Positions 52,123 to 60,168 of a DNA stretch of 64,000 nt are shown here, one piece after another. Position numbers and translations under genes: made by a program. Position 1 is the first letter of the stretch, and each line of letters opens with the position of its first letter. Origin of the DNA: Verrucomicrobiales bacterium (lineage in GTDB: Bacteria; Verrucomicrobiota; Verrucomicrobiia; Verrucomicrobiales; V1-33); the NCBI GenBank assembly GCA_028293125.1, contig JAQGPJ010000020.1:1-64000 (forward strand). Reading direction: 5' to 3'. The notes under the pieces were generated by a model. The model worked only from the letters and a program-made list of their open reading frames with translations. It did not search any database and was not told where the DNA came from.

Positions 52123-52638
52123 ATGGACATTGATATCCACTCCTGGTCTCCGGATCTGCCTGTTTCGGGCATCACCAGTCTCCTGCATTCAGCTTATGCG
52201 CCACTTGCCGGCATAGGGTTCCGCTATCTGGCCACCCATCAGGACGACAGCGTCACTTTCCAGAGGTTGAGCGCGGGATGGTCTTTTTTGGCCTATGCCG
52301 CCGGCAGTGTGGTGGGCACCATCAGTCTCCGTGGTCCGGACCGCACCAATGACTGTGCGTGGTACCGGGATTCCAAAGTGTTCTCCTTCGGCCAGTTCGG
52401 GGTTCTGCCTGAGTGCCAGCGCCGCGGCGTTGGCCGGCTATTGATCGATTTTGTAGAGCGCCGGGCTGTGGAGGAGGGCGCGCTGGAGCTGGCTTTGGAC
52501 ACGGCGGAGGGAGCCGTTCATCTCATCCGGTGGTATCACCGTCTGGGCTACCGGCAGGTTGATCTGGTCTCCTAGCATGACACCAATTACCGGAGTGTGG
52601 TGTTGTCGAAGGCGCTTCAGCCCCATGCCTCCTGCTAA
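52123..52638 (+). pseudogene. GNAT acetyltransferase with in-frame amber near the C-terminus
   Basis: The frame from 52123 encodes a GNAT fold: FSFGQFGVLPECQRRGVGRL (acetyl-CoA binding, QRRGVG) and LALDTAEGAVHLIRWYHRLG. It reaches TAG (52573-52575) after YRQVDLVS. In the same frame beyond the stop comes HDTNYRSVVLSKALQPHASC and TAA at 52636-52638. GNAT homologues that I recall end with a Trp followed by a few residues and NYRSVVLSK, so the TAG sits at that Trp. Without the final strand the fold would be incomplete. It could be a pseudogene, a slightly shortened enzyme or a readthrough product. Confidence 0.75.
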
Positions 52639-52674
52639 GGCCTTGAAGTCCGCGCACTTTAATTTGATCGCGTT

Positions 52675-53790
52675 TCACGCCCCCGCGCGGGCGACAACAG
52701 CCTGCATCGCGTCGTGCTGCTTCTCAATGGACTCCACCAGTCTGGCCTGCACGCGGAAGCGGTCGAGGTTGTGGCCGGGGCGTTTGGTTTTGAAATAGAG
52801 GTCGCCGTTGAGGTGGTCCGTAAGGAACCGCAGGCCGGTTTCCAGAGTGATGAGCTTGCCGGCGAAGGCCAGTTGGCCGATTTCCGCCGGGGTCAGGAAG
52901 GACTTGGCGGTGCTGAGATAACCCTCCACGAGCGCCTGGAACATGGGCAGGCGCATCTCCACCAAGCTGGTGTCCTGCTCGTCCTCGGCGGTGGAGATGG
53001 TGGTGGTGCGCACCAGATCGCCGAAATCGTAGAGCGCGAGGCCGGGCATGACGGTGTCGAGATCCATGATGCAGATGCCCTCGCCGGTCTGGTGGTCGAT
53101 CATCACGTTGTTGATCTTGGTGTCGTTGTGCGTGATGCGCTCCGGCAGCAGGCCGGCGGCGTGGGCGTCCAGCAGCACATCCACGGCGGCCTCGCGGGCG
53201 CGGCACCAGTCCAGCTCCGCGGCCACGGCGGCGCGGCGGCCCGCGCGGTCCTCCTCCGCGGCGTGCATCAGGGCGTCGTAGCGGCTCCGGGTGTGATGGA
53301 AGTGGGGGATGGTGTCCGCGAGGCGGGGCAGGGGCAGATCCGCCAGCAGATGCTGGAAGCGGCCGAAGGATTTGGCGGCCTCCCGCGCCAGGGCCGGGCT
53401 GTTCACGTGGCTGTGGGCCTCGGCACCCTCCACATACAGGTAGGCCCGCCAGTGGTTGCCGTCGGCGTCCGCATGCCAGGCGCGGCCGTCGCGGCAGGGC
53501 ACGAGGGTGAGCACGCGGCGGTAAACCTCGGTCAGATTCTCCCCGTGCAGCTTGTCGGCGATATGGCCGGTCACGCGCCGGATGTTCTCCATCACCAGAT
53601 CCGGGCGGGTGAAAATGGCGTGATTGATGCGCTGGATAATGTAGCGCACGGGGGTGCCCGCCTGACTGATGCGGACCTCGTAGGTGTCGTTGATGTGTCC
53701 TTGGCCGCAGGGGGCATGGCTCAGGAAGTCGCCCGGCATCAGAAACTGGCGGGTGAGACGGGGAATATCGTGGGGGCGGCGGTCGGACAT
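52675..53790 (-). CDS. aminoglycoside-phosphotransferase-fold sugar kinase (NahK-like)
   Basis: This 371-residue protein has the APH fold: PCGQGHINDTYEVRISQAGT (nucleotide-binding strands), YIIQRINHAIFTRPDLVMEN, ITHNDTKINNVMIDHQTGEG (catalytic HND) and CIMDLDTVMPGLALYDFGDL (metal-binding DLD). The HNDTK-N-N and DLDTVMPG motifs resemble N-acetylhexosamine 1-kinases such as NahK, so a sugar-1-kinase role in salvage is likely. The exact sugar is unknown. The ATG at 53790 begins the conserved region; an upstream extension looks non-coding. It is divergent from the subtilase. Confidence 0.83.
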   Translation of the reverse strand: MSDRRPHDIPRLTRQFLMPGDFLSHAPCGQGHINDTYEVRISQAGTPVRYIIQRINHAIFTRPDLVMENIRRVTGHIADKLHGENLTEVYRRVLTLVPCRDGRAWHADADGNHWRAYLYVEGAEAHSHVNSPALAREAAKSFGRFQHLLADLPLPRLADTIPHFHHTRSRYDALMHAAEEDRAGRRAAVAAELDWCRAREAAVDVLLDAHAAGLLPERITHNDTKINNVMIDHQTGEGICIMDLDTVMPGLALYDFGDLVRTTTISTAEDEQDTSLVEMRLPMFQALVEGYLSTAKSFLTPAEIGQLAFAGKLITLETGLRFLTDHLNGDLYFKTKRPGHNLDRFRVQARLVESIEKQHDAMQAVVARAGA

Positions 53791-53930
53791 GGACGGAAAC
53801 CAGTGGCGGAGGCGGAAAAACCGGTCCACGGGTTAAAGGTATTCCGCGCGGTCCACAAGGCTTTTGCAGAGTCTGATTGAACGAGCGTCCCCCGCGCGTC
53901 TCCAAACCAGGTGAATTACCCCCCGTTCAC

Positions 53931-55589
53931 ATGCAAAACCGTTTTCCCATCCTGGTGCCGCTGGCCATCGGAGGCCTGCTGGCGCTGGTGCTTTTACTGC
54001 TGCTGCCCCGCGACTGGCTGGGGAAATGGTCGCTCACCGGGCCGCTGAGGCGGCAGTTCATCACGGAGAATCCTCCGCGCCCGCCGCAGGGCGGGGACGG
54101 GTCCGGGGCGGAGACCCTCCATGCCACCGACGTCATGGCGGTGGACCCCAAATGGGCCGAGGCCTCGGCGGCGGTGATGGAGATGCTGCGCCGCCGTCTG
54201 GAGGACAAGGACGCGCGCGACAAGGAGGCGCTGCTCACTTTTAAAGACGAGGCGGCCTACCGCCGCTTTCTGGAGCGCGCCGGCGGAGGACTGAGGGTGC
54301 TGGGAAAGCTGGATGATTTCAACACCGTCCGCGTGGTCTACGACTCGCTGGACGACCTGCATAAGGACATTCTGGGCAATGCCGCCGACTATGGCGATAT
54401 CTCCGCCAATTATTACGCCTACATGCCCGACGTGCCGGCCCAGGAGGAGCGGGCCGCGCAGACAGAGGTGGCTTTCGGCGATGCCATGCTGCCGTTTCTG
54501 GGGGTCTTCGGCGACCACAGTAGCTGGGGCAAGGGAGTGACGGTGGCGGTGCTGGACAGCGGGATCGCGGCGGACGCAGGCATCCCGGCATCGCAGTTGA
54601 GGTATATCGACATCGGGCTGGGCATGGTCGGCAGCGGATCGGAGGACGGGCACGGCACCGCGGTGGGTTATCTGGTGAATCAGGTGGCCCCGGGCGCGGA
54701 CATCCTGAGCATCCGGGTGACCGGCGCAGACGGGGTGAGCGATCTTTTCACCCTCGCGCAGGGCATCCGGACCGCCGTGGACAGCGGGGTCTCGGCGGTC
54801 AATATCAGCCTGGGGGCCTATCAGAATTCCCTGGTACTGTCCGCGGCCATCGCTTATGCGGCGGAGCGCGGGGTGCTGGTGGTGGCGGCGGGCGGCAATG
54901 ACCAGGCGGCCCAGTTGACCTGGCCGGCGGCGGATGCCCGGGTGGTCTCCGTGGGGGCGGTGGATGCCCTGGGACAGCAGGCGACCTTTTCCAATTCCGG
55001 TGAGAACCTGAGCCTGACCGCTCCCGGCTACGGCATTTACACCCCTTGGCTGGGCGGGGAGCGCATCGTGTTCGACGGCACCTCCGCCAGCTCACCCATC
55101 GTGGCCGGAGCCATCGCGGCCCTGCTGTCGGTGAATCCCGGCCTGACGACGGAGCAGGCGGCGGGATATCTGAAGCAGTTCAGCAGCGACGGCGGGGCGC
55201 CGGGGGCGGACGCCAGCTACGGGTCCGGGATTCTGAATCTGGGATGGGTCATGAACAGCTCCAATCCCAATTATTTCGACACGGCGGTCTCGAGCCAGTA
55301 TTACAACAACCGTACCGGCCAGATGGAGATTGTGGTCCAGAACCGCAGCGGGCAGGGCGTCAACGGCCTGCAGCTGCAGGTGTCCGGGGCCAATGGCGGC
55401 ACGCAGAACCTGGTCAATCTGCCGCTGATGGCGGCGGGGGCGTCCTATGTGGTGGCCCTTCCCATTGACCAGAGCGCTGTGAATTCCGGCAGCGGGGTCT
55501 CCGTGCAGGCCAGATTGATCAATCCGCCGGGCCTCACGGACGCCCAGCCGTCCAACAACCAGCGCTTGAGTGTGGTGTCGAGGAAGTAA
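53931..55589 (+). CDS. S8 family (subtilisin-like) serine peptidase, membrane-anchored
   Basis: The 552-residue protein has an N-terminal anchor or uncleaved signal (ILVPLAIGGLLALVLLLLLP) and a propeptide-like segment (about 50-190). The peptidase domain shows Asp209 (VTVAVLDSGIA), His241 (SEDGHGTAVGYL) and Ser385 (DGTSASSPIVAGAIAALLS); all three catalytic residues are intact. The C-terminal 110 residues form a CARDB-like adhesion domain (MEIVVQNRSGQGVNGLQLQV; SVQARLINPPGLTDAQPSNN). It probably cleaves proteins outside the cytoplasmic membrane. The ATG at 53931 was chosen because it begins the hydrophobic segment. Confidence 0.92.
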   Translation: MQNRFPILVPLAIGGLLALVLLLLLPRDWLGKWSLTGPLRRQFITENPPRPPQGGDGSGAETLHATDVMAVDPKWAEASAAVMEMLRRRLEDKDARDKEALLTFKDEAAYRRFLERAGGGLRVLGKLDDFNTVRVVYDSLDDLHKDILGNAADYGDISANYYAYMPDVPAQEERAAQTEVAFGDAMLPFLGVFGDHSSWGKGVTVAVLDSGIAADAGIPASQLRYIDIGLGMVGSGSEDGHGTAVGYLVNQVAPGADILSIRVTGADGVSDLFTLAQGIRTAVDSGVSAVNISLGAYQNSLVLSAAIAYAAERGVLVVAAGGNDQAAQLTWPAADARVVSVGAVDALGQQATFSNSGENLSLTAPGYGIYTPWLGGERIVFDGTSASSPIVAGAIAALLSVNPGLTTEQAAGYLKQFSSDGGAPGADASYGSGILNLGWVMNSSNPNYFDTAVSSQYYNNRTGQMEIVVQNRSGQGVNGLQLQVSGANGGTQNLVNLPLMAAGASYVVALPIDQSAVNSGSGVSVQARLINPPGLTDAQPSNNQRLSVVSRK

Positions 55590-55616
55590 GCCCGGCGGAG
55601 CCGGGAGGGGGAGGGG

Positions 55617-55833
55617 TTATTGGTTATTGGGGCTCGATCCGATGCGGAACCAGCCTTCCGAAGCTGGGGAGGAAGAGGGGGGGAGGATTATTGAATTTGA
55701 AATTTGAAATCCGGGATTTAAGATTTGAAATGGAGCCTGTCCTTCGGAGCGGGACAGTATGGAATGGGCCCAAGTCCGGAAAACTGGAGCCGCGACAACC
55801 AGCACCCAATAACCAATAACTATTAACCAATAA
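55617..55833. repeat. heptad repeats in inverted arrangement (TTATTGG and TTTGAAA families)
   Basis: Two TTATTGG units lie at 55617-55630, 28 bases past the subtilase stop. Two TTTGAAA units lie at 55696-55709 with a degenerate copy nearby. Four heptads in reverse orientation (CCAATAA, CCAATAA, CTATTAA, CCAATAA) lie at 55806-55833. The outer two runs are inverted with respect to each other and flank the gap between two convergent genes. The right-hand run includes the lgt stop codon. Confidence 0.88.
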
Positions 55834-56815
55834 CCCTCTCCTCCCCGCCCTCCCGCCGGCCCCGCCGGGCGGCGTAAATAAGGAAGGCAATGCCGACGCC
55901 GATCATGAAGAGGGAGTAATACTGCCCCTCCGTGAAGAGGCCGATGTAGCGGTCGGGCTCGCGGAACTGCTCGTCAAAGATCCGCAGGACCGCATAAAGG
56001 ATGAAGAACAGACCGGTGAGCAGGCCGTGGGGAGCGCGGGGCCATTTTTCCCGCACCCAGAACAGCACCGCAAAAAGAAGCACGCCCTCCAGCGCCGCCG
56101 CGTAGAGCTGGGAGGGATGCCGCAGGGTCAGCAGCGGGCGCAGGCCCTCCGCAAAGGCGTCATTGGTCCGGGAAAGGGCCATGATTTGCGAGTGCCAGTC
56201 GGAGGCGGGGAAGTCCGACGGACTGTTGACCGTCACTAGGTAGCGCACGTGCTCCGCTTTTTCGGCAATCGCGGGATTGGGGTCGTCCGGCAGCCAGCGG
56301 GTGGCCTCCTCCGGGAATTTCATGCCCCAAGGGACGGAGGTGGCGCGTCCGTAGAGCTCGCCGTTGATGAAGTTGGCGATTCTGCCGAAAAACAGCCCCA
56401 CGGGCGAAGCGGCCACGAGGTTGTCCCCCAGTCCGGTCCAGGCGCGTTTGTGCCTCCAGGAGTAATAAAGCGTGTAAAAAAACAGCCCGGCAATGCCGCC
56501 GTGGCTGGCCATGCCGCCCTCCGTCACCTTGAAAAAGAGTGCGGGGTGCGCCAGAAACTGCTCCCGGTTGTAAAGCAGCATGTAGCCCAGCCGTCCGCCG
56601 AGCAGCACCCCGAAAAGGGCGGCGTAGGTGATGAAGTCCGCCACCTCATTCTCCTTCAGCTCTCCGATACCGCGCCGCGCCCATCGGCACAGCAGCCACC
56701 AGCCCACCGCGAAGCCGGCCACGTAGGCCAGCCCGTACCAGCGGAGCTGCACGCTTTCGGTGATGCGCAGCAGGACAGGATTGAAGCGGTGGAGATATTC
56801 GGCAAGAAAAATCAC
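55823..56815 (-). CDS. lgt: prolipoprotein diacylglyceryl transferase
   Basis: Lgt transfers diacylglycerol from phosphatidylglycerol to the lipobox Cys of prolipoproteins. The 330-residue membrane protein has the family motifs LRWYGLAYVAGFAVGWWLLC, MASHGGIAGLFFYTLYYSW (catalytic His region) and GLFFGRIANFINGELYGRAT (the Lgt signature). Also present is RHPSQLYAAALEGVLLF. It is longer than usual because of an extra loop of about 50 residues after GMKFPEEATRW. It starts at a GTG (56815). The stop TAA and the last codons (RVIG) lie within the heptad repeat, so its C-terminus appears to have been rewritten by the repeat. Confidence 0.94.
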   Translation of the reverse strand: MIFLAEYLHRFNPVLLRITESVQLRWYGLAYVAGFAVGWWLLCRWARRGIGELKENEVADFITYAALFGVLLGGRLGYMLLYNREQFLAHPALFFKVTEGGMASHGGIAGLFFYTLYYSWRHKRAWTGLGDNLVAASPVGLFFGRIANFINGELYGRATSVPWGMKFPEEATRWLPDDPNPAIAEKAEHVRYLVTVNSPSDFPASDWHSQIMALSRTNDAFAEGLRPLLTLRHPSQLYAAALEGVLLFAVLFWVREKWPRAPHGLLTGLFFILYAVLRIFDEQFREPDRYIGLFTEGQYYSLFMIGVGIAFLIYAARRGRREGGEERVIG

Positions 56816-56954
56816 GGGCGAGGGGAAACCATTCCGGAGCGCCTTGCAATGGCGGACGGAGAGCGGAGCTGTCCGCGCTTTCCGCAGGCCGGAACGGGAG
56901 CCGGAACCGGCCTTCATTCCTTATTCATTCATGCATCCTCCGATCTGGCAGGGA

Positions 56955-59003
56955 TCAGGGATTACCCGGTGCCGCCGCCGGCTCCTCAACCGGTTTCAGG
57001 GAAGCCTCCGGGGAAGCGGGCATGCCCTGCTGCTTCCGTTTGGCAAGGCACTTGTCAATTTTCTGCTGGATACGGGCGCGCACCGCCTTGTCGCTGGAGA
57101 GACTGAGGGCGATCACATAATAGCCGAGCGCCTTGTCATATTCCTTGCGGAAGATCGCCAAGTGGTCGCCGTACTGGTTGTTCACTGACTGGATGTTCAG
57201 TCCCCAGCGGAGGGCGGTGGCGAACAGGGCCTCGGCCTCGTCCTTTTTGCGCAGATAATCCGCCAGCGAGCCCGCCAGCCCGGCGGCGTAGGGATTTTTG
57301 GGATAAAGCTGCAGGGAGTGCGTGAGCTGGTTGTAGGCCTTCTCGTAAAAGATGGCCGCGAATTTCGACGGCATCTGCTGGGCTACACTGGTGTTGACCA
57401 CCCCCAGGAATCCCCACGCTTTGGCGTTCAGGGGATCAAGGCTGATGGCCTTCTCCAAAGTGCCGGCGGCGATGAACAGCTCCGCGCTGGTTTCGGCGGA
57501 TTTGACCTCCCGGAATCCCACCGCCCAATAATAGTCGGCGCGCGCCAGGGTGCGGCCCGCGTCCAGCACCGCCACGGACAAGCCGGCGGTGATGAGGCTG
57601 AGGATCAGCAGCATGGGGCTGAAGGGGGGCGGGGACGGGGGAGCCCTGTCCGGGGCCGCCTGCGGAACTGCGGATGGCGACAGCGGCGCGGCCGCAGTCC
57701 GGGTGAATCCCGGAGCGGCCAGAAAACCCATCAGAATGCCGGCCACCACCACATTGACTCCGATGTGCAGATTGAAATCCACCAGCGAATGCACGGCCAG
57801 CCCGGCGAGCGAGCACAGCGCGCCGATCGCCAGACCGGACGGCAGACCGCGGCCGCCCCCCCCCTCTCCTGCCGGGGCACTGCTCCGGGTGCGGCTGATG
57901 AGGCGCAGCGCGTGGACGGCGTGAACCGTCAAAGCCGTTAGCGCCAGCAGAAGACCCACCAGGCCGTAGTCGCCCAGGCACTGGAGAAAGTCATTGTGGG
58001 CGTAAATGGCGTCATACTCCCCGGCCCAAGTCATCCATTTGGTGTCCAAGGTCCGGAAAGCCCGTTCCATGTATTCGTAGGAGCGGGCTCCGGTGCCGAT
58101 GAGGGGGCTGGTCTGAAACTGCTCCAAGGCCGCGTCCCACAGGGCGCCGCGGCCGCTCAGACTGCTCATGACCTCCGTGCCGCCATAAAAACGTTTCAGG
58201 GCGAAGGAGGTCACCAGCAGCAGCAGGGCAAATCCTCCCGCCAGGCCGGAAAACCACCAGCCAATACCGCTGGATTTGCGGTGTCCGGCGGAGGAAAACC
58301 GCATCACCACCAGCGCCAGGCAGATAAACAGAGCCAGCGCGGAGAAAAATCCCATCACCCCCCCGCGGCTGGTGGAAATACCGATCCCCACTCCCGCGAC
58401 TGCGAAAACCACGCCGCACAAAACGCGGAGCGGCAGGGCGGTCCCGCGGTCCAGCACGGCCACCCCCAGCAGGGGGAACGAGGCCAGAATCAGAAATCCC
58501 GCCATATGGTTGGAGTTTCCAAAAAAGCCGCTTCCGGATTTCTCCACCACGCGCCCGATGCCCAAGTCACCGAAAACCATATACTCCGGATCCTGGAAAA
58601 ACTGATACAGGCCAGTCCCCGTATTGGCCAGAATCAGAAGGGCGAACACCCCCAGCACCGCCGCCCGCCGCCAGGGTGCGGTGAACCGCAGGGCGGTGAG
58701 CAGATAGGCGGTGACCGCGGTGGTGGCGAAAACCAGATCCTGGCGCGCCATCCACTTCACCTCGGAATTCAGCGCCCGCCATGCCACGTAGGCGTAAAAC
58801 AGCAGCATGATCCCCATGCAGAAAGGGCTGGCCGGCCGGCCGCCGCGGCGCTGGGAGGAAAGCAGCGCGCCCACGCCCGCCACGGCCACCGCCGCCGCCC
58901 CGTACCAGAAAGGGGGGGTCTCATCCCACGTTCCCAGGCTGCCGAGCAGCAGCAGGCCCAGCAGGAAAAAAACCAACCAGACAGATTCCACGCGACGCAT
59001 CAT
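56955..59003 (-). CDS. O-antigen ligase family protein with TPR tail
   Basis: The 682-residue protein has a dozen predicted helices with the Wzy_C/O-antigen ligase loop (GRGALWDAALEQFQTSPLIG, GTGARSYEYMERAFRTLDTK, YAHNDFLQCLGDYGLVGLLL: the His region). A C-terminal TPR-like region follows (about residues 540-660: EKAISLDPLNAKAWGFLGVV; YNQLTHSLQLYPKNPYAAGL). Such proteins transfer or polymerise glycans on the periplasmic face. It is divergent from the exosortase gene (122 bases apart), a frequent neighbourhood in exosortase-bearing genomes that make exopolysaccharide. No glycosyltransferase cluster is visible in this window. Confidence 0.88.
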   Translation of the reverse strand: MMRRVESVWLVFFLLGLLLLGSLGTWDETPPFWYGAAAVAVAGVGALLSSQRRGGRPASPFCMGIMLLFYAYVAWRALNSEVKWMARQDLVFATTAVTAYLLTALRFTAPWRRAAVLGVFALLILANTGTGLYQFFQDPEYMVFGDLGIGRVVEKSGSGFFGNSNHMAGFLILASFPLLGVAVLDRGTALPLRVLCGVVFAVAGVGIGISTSRGGVMGFFSALALFICLALVVMRFSSAGHRKSSGIGWWFSGLAGGFALLLLVTSFALKRFYGGTEVMSSLSGRGALWDAALEQFQTSPLIGTGARSYEYMERAFRTLDTKWMTWAGEYDAIYAHNDFLQCLGDYGLVGLLLALTALTVHAVHALRLISRTRSSAPAGEGGGGRGLPSGLAIGALCSLAGLAVHSLVDFNLHIGVNVVVAGILMGFLAAPGFTRTAAAPLSPSAVPQAAPDRAPPSPPPFSPMLLILSLITAGLSVAVLDAGRTLARADYYWAVGFREVKSAETSAELFIAAGTLEKAISLDPLNAKAWGFLGVVNTSVAQQMPSKFAAIFYEKAYNQLTHSLQLYPKNPYAAGLAGSLADYLRKKDEAEALFATALRWGLNIQSVNNQYGDHLAIFRKEYDKALGYYVIALSLSSDKAVRARIQQKIDKCLAKRKQQGMPASPEASLKPVEEPAAAPGNP

Positions 59004-59125
59004 GCGCGGAGGCTAGCGGCGTCCGCGCAGGAATCAAGGAGTACCGGCGGGCGGCGGCATCCGGGTTTGCAAAGCCGGATTCCCGTGGTTGCACAGAGGC
59101 TTTTAATCATGAATAGTGCTCCCCG

Positions 59126-60157
59126 ATGTCAGCCGGCACCCAGAATTCCAAACCCGTCAACTGGCCAGTCGCCGCCCTGTGGGCCGGGCTGGCGGTCACT
59201 CTCCTGGTTTTCTTCGGCGCGGTTCCGCGTTTTGGTCCAGGCAACTTCCAATCAGGGTTCAGCTGGCTGGTCTCCAATTGGAACAAGGAAAACAATTATG
59301 AGCATGGCTGGCTGGTGGTCGGGGTTGCCGGCTGGCTACTATGGCGGGCATGGCCCGTTTTCCGCCAATCCCTTTCCAAACAGTCGGGCATTTTGGGACT
59401 GGGCATGCTGGTCATGGGCATCCTCATGTTTCTGGCAGGATGGCGGACCATTCAGCCCCGCATCACCGTGGCGGCCTGTCCGGTCATCATGATGGGCTGC
59501 CTCGTTTACGCCCATGGCTGGGCAAAGGCCCGGCCTCTTGTGTTCCCGCTGAGCATGTTCGCGTTTGTCATCCCCATGCCGGGATTTCAGCAGATGACCA
59601 CCGGCCTGCAGATCATCGCCACCAAGATGGCCCACCACGGAGCCTCCATTTTCGGAATCAATACGGTCCTGGCCGGCAACCAGGTTTACAGCCCCGATGG
59701 CCATGGAGGCAGCTGGCAGATTGATGAGGGCTGCAGCGGTATCCGCTCCCTGGTGGCCCTGATGCTGGTGACCTATGTTTACGGCATGATCGTTCACAAA
59801 AAGTGGCTCGAGCGGGGCATCATCTTCGCCGCCTGCATCCCGATCGCCATTATTGCCAACGCGGTGCGGGTGACCTCCATTCTGCTGGTGGGCCGCTACA
59901 ACCCGGAATTCGCCAAAAACACCTGGCATGATTACTCCGGATTTTTGTCCTTTGGAGCCGCGCTGGGTCTGCTGATGGTGATCAGCGCTGTCATGCGGCA
60001 GGGCCTGCGGGCTTTGAAACCCAAAGTGACCATCACTAAAATTGGTGCTCCCCAGGCCCCGGGACCCCGGCCTGGCTCCGACCAAGGGAAAAGAGAGGAA
60101 CGGAACACCCCCGGTCTGGGTTCCAAACCCGTCATGGGCACTGCTGATCCTTACTGA
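59126..60157 (+). CDS. exosortase/archaeosortase family protein
   Basis: Exosortases are integral-membrane Cys transpeptidase-like enzymes proposed to process PEP-CTERM-type sorting signals. The 343-residue protein has at least eight helices and the three conserved active-site elements: Cys203 in DEGCSGIRSLVALM, Arg248 in IIANAVRVTSILLVG and His268 in NTWHDYSGFLSFG. A Pro/Lys-rich cytosolic tail of about 40 residues (after ALKPKVTITKIG) is unusual. The gene is followed 11 bases later by an EpsI-type gene, forming a two-gene unit. The particular exosortase subtype is not resolvable here. Confidence 0.93.
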   Translation: MSAGTQNSKPVNWPVAALWAGLAVTLLVFFGAVPRFGPGNFQSGFSWLVSNWNKENNYEHGWLVVGVAGWLLWRAWPVFRQSLSKQSGILGLGMLVMGILMFLAGWRTIQPRITVAACPVIMMGCLVYAHGWAKARPLVFPLSMFAFVIPMPGFQQMTTGLQIIATKMAHHGASIFGINTVLAGNQVYSPDGHGGSWQIDEGCSGIRSLVALMLVTYVYGMIVHKKWLERGIIFAACIPIAIIANAVRVTSILLVGRYNPEFAKNTWHDYSGFLSFGAALGLLMVISAVMRQGLRALKPKVTITKIGAPQAPGPRPGSDQGKREERNTPGLGSKPVMGTADPY

Positions 60158-60168
60158 TTTTATTTACA

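Noticed and set aside
13301-52638. A full genetic-code change with TAG meaning Trp everywhere
   Set aside because: Several intact genes (LptF/G, CoA-binding protein, DUF423, rsmB) end at TAG exactly at their usual family ends, so TAG still works as a stop.
1565-55833. Heptad repeats as CRISPR or phase-variable coding repeats
   Set aside because: The units are contiguous without spacers and have 2-4 copies outside promoters and mostly outside genes, so neither CRISPR nor contingency loci fits.
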